NCBI RefSeq assembly: GCF_030758455.1
Contig: NZ_CP132353.1
Location: 310,001 to 374,000 of the forward strand
Reading direction: 5' to 3'
DNA: 64,000 nucleotides
DNA from: Erwinia pyri
GTDB lineage: Bacteria; Pseudomonadota; Gammaproteobacteria; Enterobacterales; Enterobacteriaceae
The translations under genes and the position numbers were made by a program. The notes beneath the pieces were generated by a model that made no database searches, was not told the origin of the DNA, and saw nothing but the letters and a program-made list of their open reading frames with translations. Shown one piece after another: positions 49,298-59,191 of the stretch (the first letter of the stretch is position 1; each line of letters starts with the position of its first letter).

Positions 49298-50806
49298 TCA
49301 GGAAGCCAGTGACAGCGCCGGTTTCTTACCGTGCTCTGCCAGCCATTCGCCGACGCGCGCGCGCTGCGCATCGCTCAGGAAAATACCGTTTTTGGTACGA
49401 CGCCACAGCGCATCATCCTGCTCACGCACCCATTCGTTCTCTACCAGGTAACGCAGCTCGGCTTCATAGAAGTGATGGCCAAACAGCTCGCCTAAATCTT
49501 CCAGGCTTTTCGCTTCGCTCAGCAGCTTCTCGCTATTGCTGCCGTAGGTGCGGGCATAGTGGCGCGCCATCGATTCAGTGATGAAAGGATAACGGCGGCG
49601 CAGGCTTGCAGCGTAATCTTCACGCGTACCGGCAATATCGCCCCCTGGCAGCACGCAGGTTTTAGTCCATGCCGGACCCGCTTTCGGATAATATTTGGAG
49701 AGTTTCTCCATCGCGTGTTCCGCCAGCTTACGATACGTGGTGAGCTTGCCACCAAATACGGAGAGCAGGGGAGCCTGACCATTATCGTCACGTACGTCGA
49801 GCGTATAGTCACGGGTAATCGCCTGCGGTGAATCGGACTCATCATCACACAGCGGACGCACGCCAGAGTAGGACCAGACGATATCCTCTTTGCTCAGCGT
49901 CTTTTTGAAATGACCATTGAACACTTTTAACAGGTATTCGGTCTCGTTATCGTCAATGTGAACGTTTTTCGGATCGCCTTTGTACTCTACGTCGGTGGTG
50001 CCGATGATAGAGAACTCATCCATCCAGGGGATCACAAACACGATGCGGTTATCTTCGTTCTGCAGAATATAAGCCTGCTTCTCCGTGTGTACACGGGGAA
50101 CCACGATGTGGCTGCCTTTGATCAGACGGATGCCGTAAGGCGATTTCAGCTTCAGGCCTTCATCAAACAGCTGCTTAACCCATGGGCCGGCGGCGTTGAC
50201 CAGACCTTTGGCCTGCCAGGTGAAGGTTTTACCGGTGTCGATATCTTCCGCTTCCACCATCCACAGGCCATTTTCACGCCAGGCACGGGTCACTTTAGTG
50301 CGGGTACGCACTTCGCCACCGCGCTTTTCAACTTCCTGAGCATTCAGCACAACCAGGCGGGCATCATCGACCCAGCAGTCGGAATATTCGAAACCGCGCA
50401 CAATTTCTGGCTTAAGGGCTGAGTCTGCACCAAAACGCAAACTTTTGCTGCCGGGCAGGCTGGTACGCTTGCCCAGGTGGTCATACATAAACAGACCCAC
50501 GCGGATCATCCACGCCGGACGCAGATGCGGACGGTGCGGCAGACGGAAGCGCATAGGGAAAGCGATATGAGGTGCCATCTTCAGCAGCACCTCACGCTCG
50601 GCCAGCGCTTCGCTGACCAGGCGGAATTCATAATGCTCCAGGTAGCGCAGGCCACCGTGGATCAGCTTTGAGCTGGCAGAAGAGGTGGCGCACGCCAAAT
50701 CCTTCGCTTCCAGCATCAGCACAGACAGGCCGCGTCCTGCAGCGTCAGCCGCAATGCCAGCGCCGTTGATACCGCCGCCGATTACGATCAAGTCTTTGGT
50801 TTCCAC
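49298..50806 (-). CDS. glpD: Aerobic glycerol-3-phosphate dehydrogenase GlpD
   Basis: This 502-residue FAD enzyme on the inner face of the cytoplasmic membrane oxidises glycerol 3-phosphate to dihydroxyacetone phosphate and passes electrons to quinone. The FAD-binding IGGGINGAGIAADAAGRG lies at residues 8-25. LIHGGLRYLEHYEFRLVSEAL, SSASSKLIHGG and the C-terminal region with LLSEAKSLEDLGELFGH are family-typical. It diverges from glpEGR. GlpR, encoded at the end of that operon, is its usual repressor, and a GlpR-like site lies upstream. Confidence 0.97.
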   Translation of the reverse strand: METKDLIVIGGGINGAGIAADAAGRGLSVLMLEAKDLACATSSASSKLIHGGLRYLEHYEFRLVSEALAEREVLLKMAPHIAFPMRFRLPHRPHLRPAWMIRVGLFMYDHLGKRTSLPGSKSLRFGADSALKPEIVRGFEYSDCWVDDARLVVLNAQEVEKRGGEVRTRTKVTRAWRENGLWMVEAEDIDTGKTFTWQAKGLVNAAGPWVKQLFDEGLKLKSPYGIRLIKGSHIVVPRVHTEKQAYILQNEDNRIVFVIPWMDEFSIIGTTDVEYKGDPKNVHIDDNETEYLLKVFNGHFKKTLSKEDIVWSYSGVRPLCDDESDSPQAITRDYTLDVRDDNGQAPLLSVFGGKLTTYRKLAEHAMEKLSKYYPKAGPAWTKTCVLPGGDIAGTREDYAASLRRRYPFITESMARHYARTYGSNSEKLLSEAKSLEDLGELFGHHFYEAELRYLVENEWVREQDDALWRRTKNGIFLSDAQRARVGEWLAEHGKKPALSLAS

Positions 50807-50839
50807 GTCATCTCCTCCGATGTTCGGAATAGTTCTTTA

Positions 50840-50929
50840 ATGTTCGTTTTCGAGCATAATAATAATCGTAAACGCACATTGATGCCAGCGTTAACCGAAT
50901 AAAAACATTTATGCGTGATGCAGGTAACA
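50840..50929. promoter_or_regulatory. glpD/glpE regulatory sites (GlpR-like, CRP-like)
   Basis: ATGTTCGTTTTCGAGCAT (50840-50857) is a near-perfect dyad of the GlpR operator type, 34 bases ahead of the glpD start. A half-site ATGTTCGG occurs at about 50820. Further out, CGTGA-N6-TAACA (50914-50929) resembles a CRP site at about 8 of 10 core bases. The first call is good, the second tentative. Confidence 0.7.
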
Positions 50930-51033
50930 TAATTTGCCCGAGAAAAGCACAGTAGCCTTACAAGTTTCCGGGTTATTCCCGGCATTCTTCGCGTTACAAT
51001 AGCGTTAAACAGCCGGACACAAACGAGGATCCC

Positions 51034-51363
51034 ATGGAACAATTTGAGTGCATTAACGTGCAGCAGGCGCAGGCGCAGTTGAGCGAAAATAATGCGCTGC
51101 TGGTGGATATTCGCGACCCGCAAAGCTATGCCGCAGGCCATGCCAGCGGCGCGTTTCATCTCACTAACAGCTCACTGCACAGCTTTATCGAACAGGCTGA
51201 TTTTACCCGCCCGGTACTGGTGATGTGTTATCACGGCAACAGCAGTAAAGGTGCGGCACAATATTTGCTGACGCAGGGGTTTGACCAGGCTTACAGCATT
51301 GATGGCGGTTATGATGCCTGGCGACTGGCGTTTCCGCAGCAGGTTGATGCCGCTGCGCTTTAA
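51034..51363 (+). CDS. glpE: Thiosulfate sulfurtransferase GlpE
   Basis: This 109-residue single-domain rhodanese transfers sulfane sulfur from thiosulfate to cyanide or thioredoxin. The catalytic Cys65 is in [19 protein letters not shown], with the six-residue active-site loop [26 protein letters not shown] is the usual N-terminal signature. Despite the name, it is not needed for glycerol 3-phosphate use. First gene of glpEGR, 66 bases ahead of glpG. Confidence 0.95.
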   Translation: MEQFECINVQQAQAQLSENNALLVDIRDPQSYAAGHASGAFHLTNSSLHSFIEQADFTRPVLVMCYHGNSSKGAAQYLLTQGFDQAYSIDGGYDAWRLAFPQQVDAAAL

Positions 51364-51428
51364 CTGCGCCCCTTGAAACAGTGCGGTATACTGTTCTTTC
51401 GTTTTGATAACAGGGACTTTCGACGGCG

Positions 51429-52250
51429 ATGATGCGCATCACTGAATTCTCCAACCCCCGCATGGCGCAAGCCTTTGTGGACTATATGGCTACCCGAGGC
51501 ATCCCGCTTCGCGTGGTGCACGATAACCACTATACGGTCTGGCTGGATGATGATTCGAAAGTCAATCTGGTCGAAAACGAACTTAACCAGTTTATCCGTG
51601 AGCCTAACCACCCACGCTATCAGGCGGCAAGCTGGCACTCCGGCACCACCAGTTCCGGTATCCATTATCAAAGCTCCTCGCTGCTGGCGAATATCCGTCA
51701 GCGGGCCGGGCCGCTGACGCTTTCGGTGATGGTGGTGTGCATCGCCATCTTTATTCTGATGCAACTGCTGGGCGACGGAACGGTCATGAGCTGGCTGGCG
51801 TGGCCGGATCAGGATCAGCATCTCCAGCTCTGGCGCTGGTTTACCCATGCGTTTCTGCACTTCTCCATTCTGCATATCACCTTTAACCTGCTCTGGTGGT
51901 GGTATCTTGGTGGGGCGATCGAGAAACGTCTTGGCAGCGGGAAGCTGTTTGTGATCCTGCTGATCTCGGCACTGCTCAGCGGCTGGATGCAGGCTAAGTT
52001 CAGCGGCGTGCTGTTTGGCGGCTTGTCCGGCGCGGTCTATGCGCTGATGGGTTATGCCTGGCTGAGAGGGGAAAGAGACCCCGAGAGCGGCATATTCCTT
52101 GAACGTGGGCTGATGGCCTTTGCGGTGGTCTGGCTAATCGTGGGCTATATGGGCTGGTTTGGCCTCTCCATTGCCAATGCGGCACACGTCACCGGCCTGC
52201 TGGTCGGGCTGGCTATGGCCTTTGTCGATACCCGACACAGCAGATCCTAG
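51429..52250 (+). CDS. glpG: Rhomboid intramembrane serine protease GlpG
   Basis: This 273-residue inner-membrane protease cleaves within the membrane. A cytoplasmic N-terminal domain (1-90) precedes six helices. The catalytic dyad is Ser200 in [13 protein letters not shown] and His253 in AAHVTGL. The L1-loop WR motif appears as [29 protein letters not shown]. Two adjacent ATG codons (51429 and 51432) are possible starts; numbering here uses the first. It lies between glpE and glpR. Confidence 0.96.
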   Translation: MMRITEFSNPRMAQAFVDYMATRGIPLRVVHDNHYTVWLDDDSKVNLVENELNQFIREPNHPRYQAASWHSGTTSSGIHYQSSSLLANIRQRAGPLTLSVMVVCIAIFILMQLLGDGTVMSWLAWPDQDQHLQLWRWFTHAFLHFSILHITFNLLWWWYLGGAIEKRLGSGKLFVILLISALLSGWMQAKFSGVLFGGLSGAVYALMGYAWLRGERDPESGIFLERGLMAFAVVWLIVGYMGWFGLSIANAAHVTGLLVGLAMAFVDTRHSRS

Positions 52251-52288
52251 CGCAACAATCTGCAGGGATACCCGTACAGGAGAGTTAT

Positions 52289-53047
52289 GTGAAGCAAACG
52301 CAACGTCATGACGCCATTATCGAACTGGTGCGTCGTCAGGGATATGTCAGCACGGAAGAGCTGGTGGATCATTTTACCGTCAGCCCACAGACTATTCGTC
52401 GGGATCTGAACGAGCTGGCAGAACAGAATAAAATTCAGCGCCATCACGGCGGCGCGGCCCTGCCATCCAGCTCTGAAAACACCGCGTGGCAGGATCGTAA
52501 AATGATGTGGTCGGCGGAGAAGGCGCGTATCGCCCAGCGTGTTGCCAGCCAGATCCCGGACGGCGCCTCGCTGTTTATTGATATCGGCACCACGCCCGAA
52601 GCGGTAGCCCATGCGTTGCTAAACCACAGTAACCTGCGGGTGGTGACCAACAACCTCAACGTCGCCATGCTGCTGATGTCAAAACCTGACTTCAGCCTGA
52701 TTGTGGCGGGCGGCGAGGTGAGAACCCGCGACGGCGGCATCATGGGCGAAGCCACGCTGGACTATATCTCCCAGTTCCGCCTGGATTACGGCATTCTGGG
52801 CATCAGCGGTATCGATATGGATGGCTCGCTGCTGGACTTTGACTATCACGAAGTCAGAACCAAGCGCGCCATTATCGAAAACTCACGCTGCGTGATGCTG
52901 GTGGCGGACCATTCCAAATTTGGCCGTAACGCGATGGTAAACCTGGGCAATATGAGCCTGATCGATTATCTCTTTACCGATGAGACGCCGCCCCCGGGCG
53001 TGCTGAAAACGATCGAAGAGCATGAAGTGCATCTGGAGCTCTGCTGA
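52289..53047 (+). CDS. glpR: Glycerol-3-phosphate regulon repressor GlpR
   Basis: This 252-residue DeoR-family repressor has the same length as in E. coli. The N-terminal helix-turn-helix is QGYVSTEELVDHFTVSPQTIRRDLNELAEQNKIQRHHGGAAL, and the C-terminal sensor domain carries DIGTTPEAVAHAL and the inducer-binding YHEVRTKRAIIENS. The start is GTG 52289 behind CAGGAGAG; the ATG at 52287 is followed by a stop. It represses glp genes until glycerol 3-phosphate binds. In E. coli glpR is followed by rtc genes and malT; here malP follows directly. Confidence 0.95.
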   Translation: MKQTQRHDAIIELVRRQGYVSTEELVDHFTVSPQTIRRDLNELAEQNKIQRHHGGAALPSSSENTAWQDRKMMWSAEKARIAQRVASQIPDGASLFIDIGTTPEAVAHALLNHSNLRVVTNNLNVAMLLMSKPDFSLIVAGGEVRTRDGGIMGEATLDYISQFRLDYGILGISGIDMDGSLLDFDYHEVRTKRAIIENSRCVMLVADHSKFGRNAMVNLGNMSLIDYLFTDETPPPGVLKTIEEHEVHLELC

Positions 53048-53065
53048 CCAGACCTCCTGAGGCCG

Positions 53066-53090
53066 GCGGCAAGGATGCCGCACGCGTTTT
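53066..53090 (+). terminator. Weak hairpin after glpR
   Basis: GCGGC and GCCGC (53066-53070 and 53077-53081) pair around AAGGAT and are followed by ACGCGTTTT. The stem is short, so this is only a possible glpR terminator. Confidence 0.4.
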
Positions 53091-53126
53091 CGCTTAATCT
53101 TTTCCCCGCATTCTCTTTATTATCAT

Positions 53127-53153
53127 CTTCATCTCCGCTTTATCTTCATCTCC
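53127..53153 (-). promoter_or_regulatory. Two MalT-like boxes upstream of malP
   Basis: The decamer GGAGATGAAG, read on the minus strand, occurs twice as a direct repeat (53127-53136 and 53144-53153), 17 bases apart. Each matches the MalT box GGGGAKGAGG at 8 of 10 positions. Paired MalT boxes in one orientation are expected at malPQ. The call depends on this loose match. Confidence 0.5.
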
Positions 53154-53234
53154 GGTGAGCATTTTTTTCCGTTCCGGTCTTAACTGTAAGGGTCTCTGTC
53201 GTTTACACGTTGTCTCTGCCAGGAAGGAAGTGGT

Positions 53235-55634
53235 ATGCCCCAACAGAAATTCAGTCAGGCACGTTTTGACGCGGCACTGACGCGTCAGTGGCAACATCTT
53301 GGTCTCTCTTCAGCCAGTGAAATGACACAGCAGCAATGGTGGCAGGCGCTCAGCGGAGCGCTAGCCGATATGCTGGCGGCGCTGCCGGTGGTAAAGCCCG
53401 CAAAGAAGCAGCGCCACGTGAATTACATCTCAATGGAGTTCTTAATCGGCAGGCTGACCGGCAATAACCTGCTGAACCTGGGCTGGTATGACGAGGTGAA
53501 GGCGAGCCTTGCTCAACACCAGTGCGATTTGAGCGAACTGCTTGAGGAGGAGGTGGATCCAGCCCTCGGCAACGGGGGATTAGGTCGCCTTGCAGCCTGC
53601 TATCTGGATTCGATGGCCACCGTAGGGCAGTCCGCAACCGGCTATGGCCTGAATTATCAGTACGGCTTATTCCGCCAGTCTTTTGCCGGGGGCCAGCAGC
53701 AGGAAGCGCCCGATGAGTGGCACCGCGACCGCTACCCCTGGTTCCGGCACAATGCCGCGCTGGATGTGGAGGTCAGCTTTGGCGGAAAAGTGGTGAAAAA
53801 TGCCGGGGGAACCCGCTGGCAACCCGCCTTTACCCTGCGTGGAGAAGCCTGGGATCTGCCCGTTACCGGCTACCGTAATGGCGTCACCCAGCCACTGCGC
53901 CTCTGGCAGGCCACGCATGCGCATCCCTTTGATTTAACCAGATTTAACGACGGCAAATTTCTGAAAGCCGAAGAGCAGGGCATTGAGGCGGCAAAGCTCA
54001 CCAAAGTGCTCTATCCCAACGATAATCATCAGGCGGGGAAAAGGCTGCGCCTGATGCAGCAATATTTCCAGTGCGCCTACTCGGTGGCCGATATTCTGCG
54101 TCGCCACCACCTGGCCGGGCGCCCTGTCGCCGAGCTGCCAGATTATGAGGTCATCCAGCTTAACGATACCCATCCCACGCTCGCCATCCCTGAGATGCTG
54201 CGTATTCTGCTGGATGAGCACCAGCTGAGCTGGGATGAAGCCTGGGCGATCACCAGCAAAACCTTTGCCTATACCAACCATACGCTGATGCCAGAAGCAC
54301 TTGAGCGTTGGGATCAGCGGCTGTTCCGCAAGCTGTTGCCGCGTCACTTCATGATTGTGAATGAAATCAATCAGCGTTTTAAAAAGGTGGTGGAGCGGCA
54401 CTGGCCGGGCGAAGAGGCGAAATGGGAAAAGCTGGCGGTGCTCTACGACCATCAGGTGCGCATGGCGAACCTCTGTGTGGTCGGCGGCTTCGCGGTCAAC
54501 GGCGTGGCGGCGCTTCACTCCGATCTGGTGGTGAAGGATCTGTTCCCGGAATATCACCAGCTCTGGCCCGCGAAGTTTCACAATGTCACCAACGGCATCA
54601 CGCCGCGCCGCTGGCTGAAACAGTGTAATCCTGCCCTCTCCGCGCTGATTGACGAGACGTTAAAGGTGGAGTGGGTAAACAATCTGGAGGCGCTGAAAGG
54701 GCTGGAGCCATTTGCGGATAACGAAGCCTTTCGCCAGCAATACCGGCAGATAAAACAAGATAACAAGCTACGGCTCGCCAGCTATATCAGGCATCTCACC
54801 GGCATCGTGGTTAACCCCGATGCGTTGTTCGACGTGCAAATCAAACGCCTGCATGAATATAAACGCCAGCATCTGGGGCTGTTGCATATCCTGCACTGTT
54901 ATAAAGAGCTGCGCGAAAACCCGGAAAAAGAGCGGGTGCCGCGCGTGTTCCTGTTTGGCGCAAAAGCGGCCCCTGGCTACTACCTGGCCAAAAATATCAT
55001 CTATGCCATCAATAAAGTGGCTGAGAAGATCAATAACGATCCGCTGGTCGGCGACAGGCTGAAAGTGGTGTTTATTCCTGATTACCGCATCACGGCGGCG
55101 GAGCTGATGATCCCGGCGGCGGATCTCTCTGAGCAGATCTCCACGGCAGGTTATGAGGCCTCCGGCACGGGCAATATGAAACTGGCCCTGAACGGCGCGT
55201 TAACCATCGGCACCATGGATGGTGCGAATGTTGAAATCGCCGAACAGGTAGGCGAGGAGAACATTTTTATTTTTGGTCACTCGGTCTACGACGTGAAAGC
55301 GTTAAAAGCTGACGGTTATTCGCCGCAGAAGGTGCGTAAAAAGGATAAACACCTTAACGGCCTGCTGAAAGAGCTGGAAAAAGGGTTCTTCAGCGACGGG
55401 GATAAGCACGCGTTCGACCTGATGCTTACCAGCCTGGGCAAAGGTGGCGATCCCTGGCTGGTGCTGGCGGATTTTGCCAGCTATATCGACGCGCAGCAGC
55501 GGGTTGAAGCCCTGTGGCGCGACCAGGACGCCTGGACGCGCGCCGCGATCCTCAATACGGCACGCACCGGCGTTTTCAGTTCCGACCGTTCAATTCGGGA
55601 TTACCAGCAGCGTATCTGGCAGGCAAAACGATAA
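53235..55634 (+). CDS. malP: Maltodextrin phosphorylase MalP
   Basis: This 799-residue GT35 phosphorylase with pyridoxal phosphate releases glucose 1-phosphate from linear maltodextrins. The cofactor Lys is Lys649 in [15 protein letters not shown]; the MalP branch has GTGNMK where GlgP has GTSNMK. N-terminal [21 protein letters not shown] and [18 protein letters not shown] match E. coli MalP (797 residues). It has GGAAGGAAG as ribosome site. malQ follows nine bases later. The activator gene malT, divergent from malP in E. coli, is not here. Confidence 0.96.
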   Translation: MPQQKFSQARFDAALTRQWQHLGLSSASEMTQQQWWQALSGALADMLAALPVVKPAKKQRHVNYISMEFLIGRLTGNNLLNLGWYDEVKASLAQHQCDLSELLEEEVDPALGNGGLGRLAACYLDSMATVGQSATGYGLNYQYGLFRQSFAGGQQQEAPDEWHRDRYPWFRHNAALDVEVSFGGKVVKNAGGTRWQPAFTLRGEAWDLPVTGYRNGVTQPLRLWQATHAHPFDLTRFNDGKFLKAEEQGIEAAKLTKVLYPNDNHQAGKRLRLMQQYFQCAYSVADILRRHHLAGRPVAELPDYEVIQLNDTHPTLAIPEMLRILLDEHQLSWDEAWAITSKTFAYTNHTLMPEALERWDQRLFRKLLPRHFMIVNEINQRFKKVVERHWPGEEAKWEKLAVLYDHQVRMANLCVVGGFAVNGVAALHSDLVVKDLFPEYHQLWPAKFHNVTNGITPRRWLKQCNPALSALIDETLKVEWVNNLEALKGLEPFADNEAFRQQYRQIKQDNKLRLASYIRHLTGIVVNPDALFDVQIKRLHEYKRQHLGLLHILHCYKELRENPEKERVPRVFLFGAKAAPGYYLAKNIIYAINKVAEKINNDPLVGDRLKVVFIPDYRITAAELMIPAADLSEQISTAGYEASGTGNMKLALNGALTIGTMDGANVEIAEQVGEENIFIFGHSVYDVKALKADGYSPQKVRKKDKHLNGLLKELEKGFFSDGDKHAFDLMLTSLGKGGDPWLVLADFASYIDAQQRVEALWRDQDAWTRAAILNTARTGVFSSDRSIRDYQQRIWQAKR

Positions 55635-55643
55635 GGAGAGCCG

Positions 55644-57803
55644 ATGGAGAGCAAGAAATTTGAGCAGGCGGCAGCGGCCGCGGGCATCGCCGCTAAGTAC
55701 ATCAATGCTAAAGGTGAACCGGAAGAGATCGCGGTTGATATCCGGCAGCGATTGCTGGAGGCGATGTCAGATCAACGTAGCGCAAAGCCCGGGCCGGTTC
55801 CTTTGTGCAAAGTGTTTATTCGTAAACGTTCGCTGCAGCTTGATGTGGCAGGCAAGGGGGAATTTCAGTGGCTGCTGAGGCTGGAAAACGGTCGCGAGTA
55901 CACGGGAACCGTCAGCGCAGGCGAGGCGATCAGGCTGCCGGCAAACCTGGCCTTTGGTTATCACCAGCTTCAGCTTGAGCAGGGCAAAAAACAGTGGCAG
56001 TGCAAAGTGATCGTGGCGCCCAAACGGTGCTATGAGCCTGAGCCGCTGCTGGAAGGCAAAAAACTGTGGGGAGCCTGCGTGCAGCTCTATACCGTGCGCT
56101 CGGAGCAGAACTGGGGCATGGGCGATTTTGGCGATCTGAAACGCATGTTAATTGAGGTAGCCAGTCGCGGCGGGGCGTTTATCGGGCTGAACCCTATTCA
56201 TTCGCTCTATCCCGCCAGCCCGGAAAACGCCAGCCCTTACAGTCCCTCCTCCCGACGCTGGCTTAACGTGCTCTATATCGATGTGGCTGCCGTCGCCGAT
56301 TTTCAGCAGGGAAAGGCGGCACAGCGCTGGTGGCAGCAGAAAAACACACAAAAGTCGCTGGCAAAGGCCCGTGAGGCGGAGTGGGTCGATTATGGCCGGG
56401 TGGCGGAGCTGAAAATCAGCGGGCTGCGCCACGCCTGGCAGCACTTTTCTCAGCGAAAGAGTGACGATCCTGCCCGCGTCCAGTTTGAAGATTTTATTAC
56501 CGAGGGAGGCAGCAGCCTTTACTGGCAGGCGGCTTATGATGCGCTGCACGGCACGATGGTGGCAGATAACCCAGAGCGCTGGGGCTGGCCCGTCTGGCCG
56601 AAAACCTTGCAGGATGCACATTCAGAACAGGTGAAGCAGTTCTGCCAGCAGCAGGAACAGGAAGTGCGCTTCTGGCTCTGGCTGCAGTGGCTGGCAAACC
56701 GGCAGTTTGATGAGTGCTGGCAGGTGAGCCAGCAGCACAACATGCCGGTAGGCCTCTATCGCGACCTGGCGGTAGGCGTGGCGGAAGGGGGCGCGGAAAC
56801 CTGGTGCGATCGGGAGCTCTATTGCCTTAAGGCTTCCGTCGGCGCGCCCCCTGATATTCTCGGTCCACTGGGGCAAAACTGGGGCCTTCCGCCGATGGAT
56901 TCGCACGTGATGACCGCCAGAGGCTATCAGCCCTTTATCGATCTGGTTCGCGCAAACATGCGCAGCTGCGGGGCGTTGCGCATCGATCACGTCATGTCGA
57001 TGCTGCGGCTTTGGTGGATCCCTTACGGGGAAACCGCCAACTTTGGCGCCTATGTCTATTATCCGGTTGAAGATCTGCTGGCCATTCTGGCGCTGGAGAG
57101 CCAGCGTAACCAGTGCATGGTGATTGGGGAGGATCTGGGCACCGTACCAAAAGAGATCGTTGCGCTGTTGCGTAACAGCGGCATCTACTCCTGGAAAGTG
57201 CTCTATTTCGAGCAGGAGGGAATGGACAGCTATCGCTCTCCCGCCGCCTGGCCACGCCAGTCAATGGCCAGCGCCACGACGCACGATCTGCCGACGTTAC
57301 GGGGATTCTGGAACGCCGGAGATTTGCAACTGGGCGAGCGGTTAGGCTTATACCCGGATAAAACCGTGTTACACAGCCTTTATCAGGATCGCGCCCGGCA
57401 GAAACAGGCACTGCTGAAAGCGCTGCATCAGTATGGTTGCCTGTCGGCAAGTAGCGGTAAAAAAGCCAGCGTGATGAAAATGACGCCGGAGCTGAACCGC
57501 GGCATGCAGCGGTTTATCGCTGACAGCAGCAGCGCCTTACTTGGGCTGCAGCCGGAGGACTGGCTGGATATGGAGAAGCCGGTTAACGTGCCGGGCACCA
57601 CCGATCAGTATCCAAACTGGCGCAGAAAACTGAGCATGACGCTGGAGGCGATGTTCGCCGATCCGCGCATCAACCGGTTGCTTAAGGATCTCAATCGCAG
57701 ACGGAAAGCGGGTAATAAACCAGAGCAGGCAAATAAGGAGATTGCGCAAACGACTGAGCCAGTTAAGAAAACCGTAAAGGCGGATAAATCGCGGAGCCGG
57801 TAA
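55644..57803 (+). CDS. malQ: 4-alpha-glucanotransferase (amylomaltase) MalQ
   Basis: This 719-residue GH77 enzyme disproportionates maltodextrins, releasing glucose and building longer chains for MalP. GH77 landmarks are WGACVQLYTVRSEQNWGMGDFGDLK, LRIDHVMSMLRLWWIP with the nucleophile Asp, MVIGEDLGTVP with the acid/base Glu, and TTHDLPTLRGFW. The protein is about 25 residues longer than E. coli MalQ (694) because of a basic, Lys-rich tail (RRRKAGNKPEQANKEI onwards). It ends the malPQ operon. Confidence 0.95.
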   Translation: MESKKFEQAAAAAGIAAKYINAKGEPEEIAVDIRQRLLEAMSDQRSAKPGPVPLCKVFIRKRSLQLDVAGKGEFQWLLRLENGREYTGTVSAGEAIRLPANLAFGYHQLQLEQGKKQWQCKVIVAPKRCYEPEPLLEGKKLWGACVQLYTVRSEQNWGMGDFGDLKRMLIEVASRGGAFIGLNPIHSLYPASPENASPYSPSSRRWLNVLYIDVAAVADFQQGKAAQRWWQQKNTQKSLAKAREAEWVDYGRVAELKISGLRHAWQHFSQRKSDDPARVQFEDFITEGGSSLYWQAAYDALHGTMVADNPERWGWPVWPKTLQDAHSEQVKQFCQQQEQEVRFWLWLQWLANRQFDECWQVSQQHNMPVGLYRDLAVGVAEGGAETWCDRELYCLKASVGAPPDILGPLGQNWGLPPMDSHVMTARGYQPFIDLVRANMRSCGALRIDHVMSMLRLWWIPYGETANFGAYVYYPVEDLLAILALESQRNQCMVIGEDLGTVPKEIVALLRNSGIYSWKVLYFEQEGMDSYRSPAAWPRQSMASATTHDLPTLRGFWNAGDLQLGERLGLYPDKTVLHSLYQDRARQKQALLKALHQYGCLSASSGKKASVMKMTPELNRGMQRFIADSSSALLGLQPEDWLDMEKPVNVPGTTDQYPNWRRKLSMTLEAMFADPRINRLLKDLNRRRKAGNKPEQANKEIAQTTEPVKKTVKADKSRSR

Positions 57804-57807
57804 AGCA

Positions 57808-57831
57808 AACGGGCAGAGGGATCTGCCCGTT
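57808..57831. terminator. Terminator between malQ and nfuA
   Basis: A perfect 10-bp stem (AACGGGCAGA / TCTGCCCGTT) with a GGGA loop lies between converging malQ and nfuA. The T-rich flank (TTTGCTTTA) is on the minus-strand side, so it best serves nfuA. Confidence 0.7.
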
Positions 57832-57839
57832 AAACCCGC

Positions 57840-58415
57840 TTAGTAGAAGGAGTGTTCGCCGCGCTGATGCTCGGTCAGGTCGCGCACGCCTTTCAGCTCC
57901 GGGAACGCTGCCAGCAGCTCTTTCTCAATGCCTTCTTTCAGGGTCACGTCGACCATTGAACAGCCGTTACAGCCGCCGCCAAACTGCAGAATAGCGTACC
58001 CTTCGTCAGTGATCTCCATCAGCGACACTTTGCCGCCGTGGCTGGCCAGCTGTGGGTTAATGGTCGCCTGAAGCTGATATTCAACGCGCTCAATCAGCGG
58101 AGCGTCGTCATTTACCTTACGCATTTTGGCGTTCGGTGCCTTCAGCGTCAGCTGGGAACCCAGGTTATCGGTCACGAAATCAATTTCCGCATCTTCCAGA
58201 TAAGGGGCGCTCAGCTCATCCACATAGGCCGTAAGCTTTTCAAACTTCAGTTCAGTATCTGTGGCTTCAACCGCATCAGGTGGGCAATAGGAGACGCCAC
58301 ATTCAGCCCCAGGCGTACCCGGATTGATAACGAATACGCGAATTTGTGTGCCATCTTCCTGTTTCGACAGCAGTTTTGCGAAATGCTCTTGCGCAGAATC
58401 AGTAATTAGGATCAT
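57840..58415 (-). CDS. nfuA: Fe-S cluster carrier/biogenesis protein NfuA
   Basis: This 191-residue protein assembles a [4Fe-4S] cluster at a dimer interface and delivers it to target proteins, including aconitase, especially under oxidative stress or iron shortage. The N-terminal domain is a degenerate A-type carrier ([34 protein letters not shown]). The C-terminal Nfu domain has Cys149 and Cys152 in [14 protein letters not shown]. Same length and cysteine numbering as E. coli NfuA. The neighbour gntX is conserved; gntT, on its other side in E. coli, is missing. Confidence 0.97.
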   Translation of the reverse strand: MILITDSAQEHFAKLLSKQEDGTQIRVFVINPGTPGAECGVSYCPPDAVEATDTELKFEKLTAYVDELSAPYLEDAEIDFVTDNLGSQLTLKAPNAKMRKVNDDAPLIERVEYQLQATINPQLASHGGKVSLMEITDEGYAILQFGGGCNGCSMVDVTLKEGIEKELLAAFPELKGVRDLTEHQRGEHSFY

Positions 58416-58473
58416 GGCGATTGCTCAATAGTTAAGACAATTAATCGAATATATTACGCCCATCACCGACGCT

Positions 58474-59157
58474 CTACAAGGTGCGGCACAGGCTCCATAT
58501 CTCTACGCTGGCGGCACCGGCAGCCAGCAGAATGCGGCTGATTTCCCCCACGGTGCTGCCGGTGGTGACCACATCATCCAGTAAAGCGATATGCAGCCCT
58601 TTTACGGCAATTTCAACCCTGAACGCTCCGCGCAGATTCTTTCTTCTGGCGGTAGCCAGCAGCAGATGTTGAATCCCGGTCTTTCTCCGCCGGGAGATCC
58701 CTGCCGGAGAGTAGCGACACTGCAGCCAGTGTGCGAGCTGTCGGGCTACCTCATCCATCTGATTATAGCCCCGCTGCCACGCACGCGTTTTATGCAAGGG
58801 TACACAGAGCAGCAGGTCTGGTCTGCGCAGCTTGTGCTGCCTGCGCGCTGTTAACCAGCTTAGCAAGAGCAGCCTTGCCAGCATGGCTGAAAGTGCGGTG
58901 GCGCGAAAAAACTTCAGGCGCTTTACCCAACTGCTGACGGGAGGCCGCCAGTCGCTGACAAAAATCATCTGCTGCCAGTAAGGCGGTTTTGTCAGGCAGG
59001 CACCGCATGCCGTAGTGGCGCTGGCCGAGGCTAAACCGCACCGTGGGCAGCAAACAGGTAAGGCAGGAAGATGACGCAGGCAAAAGCTGCAAAGGCCGTG
59101 ACCGGCCAGCGTCAGCGGCATCTGGCATAGCCAACAGGTAGCGGGCATTGGTAGCAT
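58474..59157 (-). CDS. gntX: ComF-family phosphoribosyltransferase-like protein GntX
   Basis: This 227-residue protein has an N-terminal zinc-ribbon-like part with paired Cys motifs (CWLC ... CSFC, CPRC ... CGAC) and a C-terminal phosphoribosyltransferase-like domain with the PRPP loop ALLDDVVTTGSTVGEI. The E. coli relative was named for gluconate use, but members of the ComF family act in DNA uptake. The start at 59157 follows GGAGGAC at good spacing and gives the E. coli length; the frame extends upstream. It diverges from bioH with 34 bases between starts. Confidence 0.9.
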   Translation of the reverse strand: MLPMPATCWLCQMPLTLAGHGLCSFCLRHLPALPVCCPRCGLASASATTACGACLTKPPYWQQMIFVSDWRPPVSSWVKRLKFFRATALSAMLARLLLLSWLTARRQHKLRRPDLLLCVPLHKTRAWQRGYNQMDEVARQLAHWLQCRYSPAGISRRRKTGIQHLLLATARRKNLRGAFRVEIAVKGLHIALLDDVVTTGSTVGEISRILLAAGAASVEIWSLCRTL

Positions 59158-59191
59158 AGCGTCCTCCATGACAAAAACAGGACAATAACGC

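Noticed and set aside
46776..55634. glgP and malP as a recent duplication
   Set aside because: They differ in length and in the cofactor-site motif (GTSNMK versus GTGNMK) and each matches its own E. coli orthologue, so they are old paralogues.
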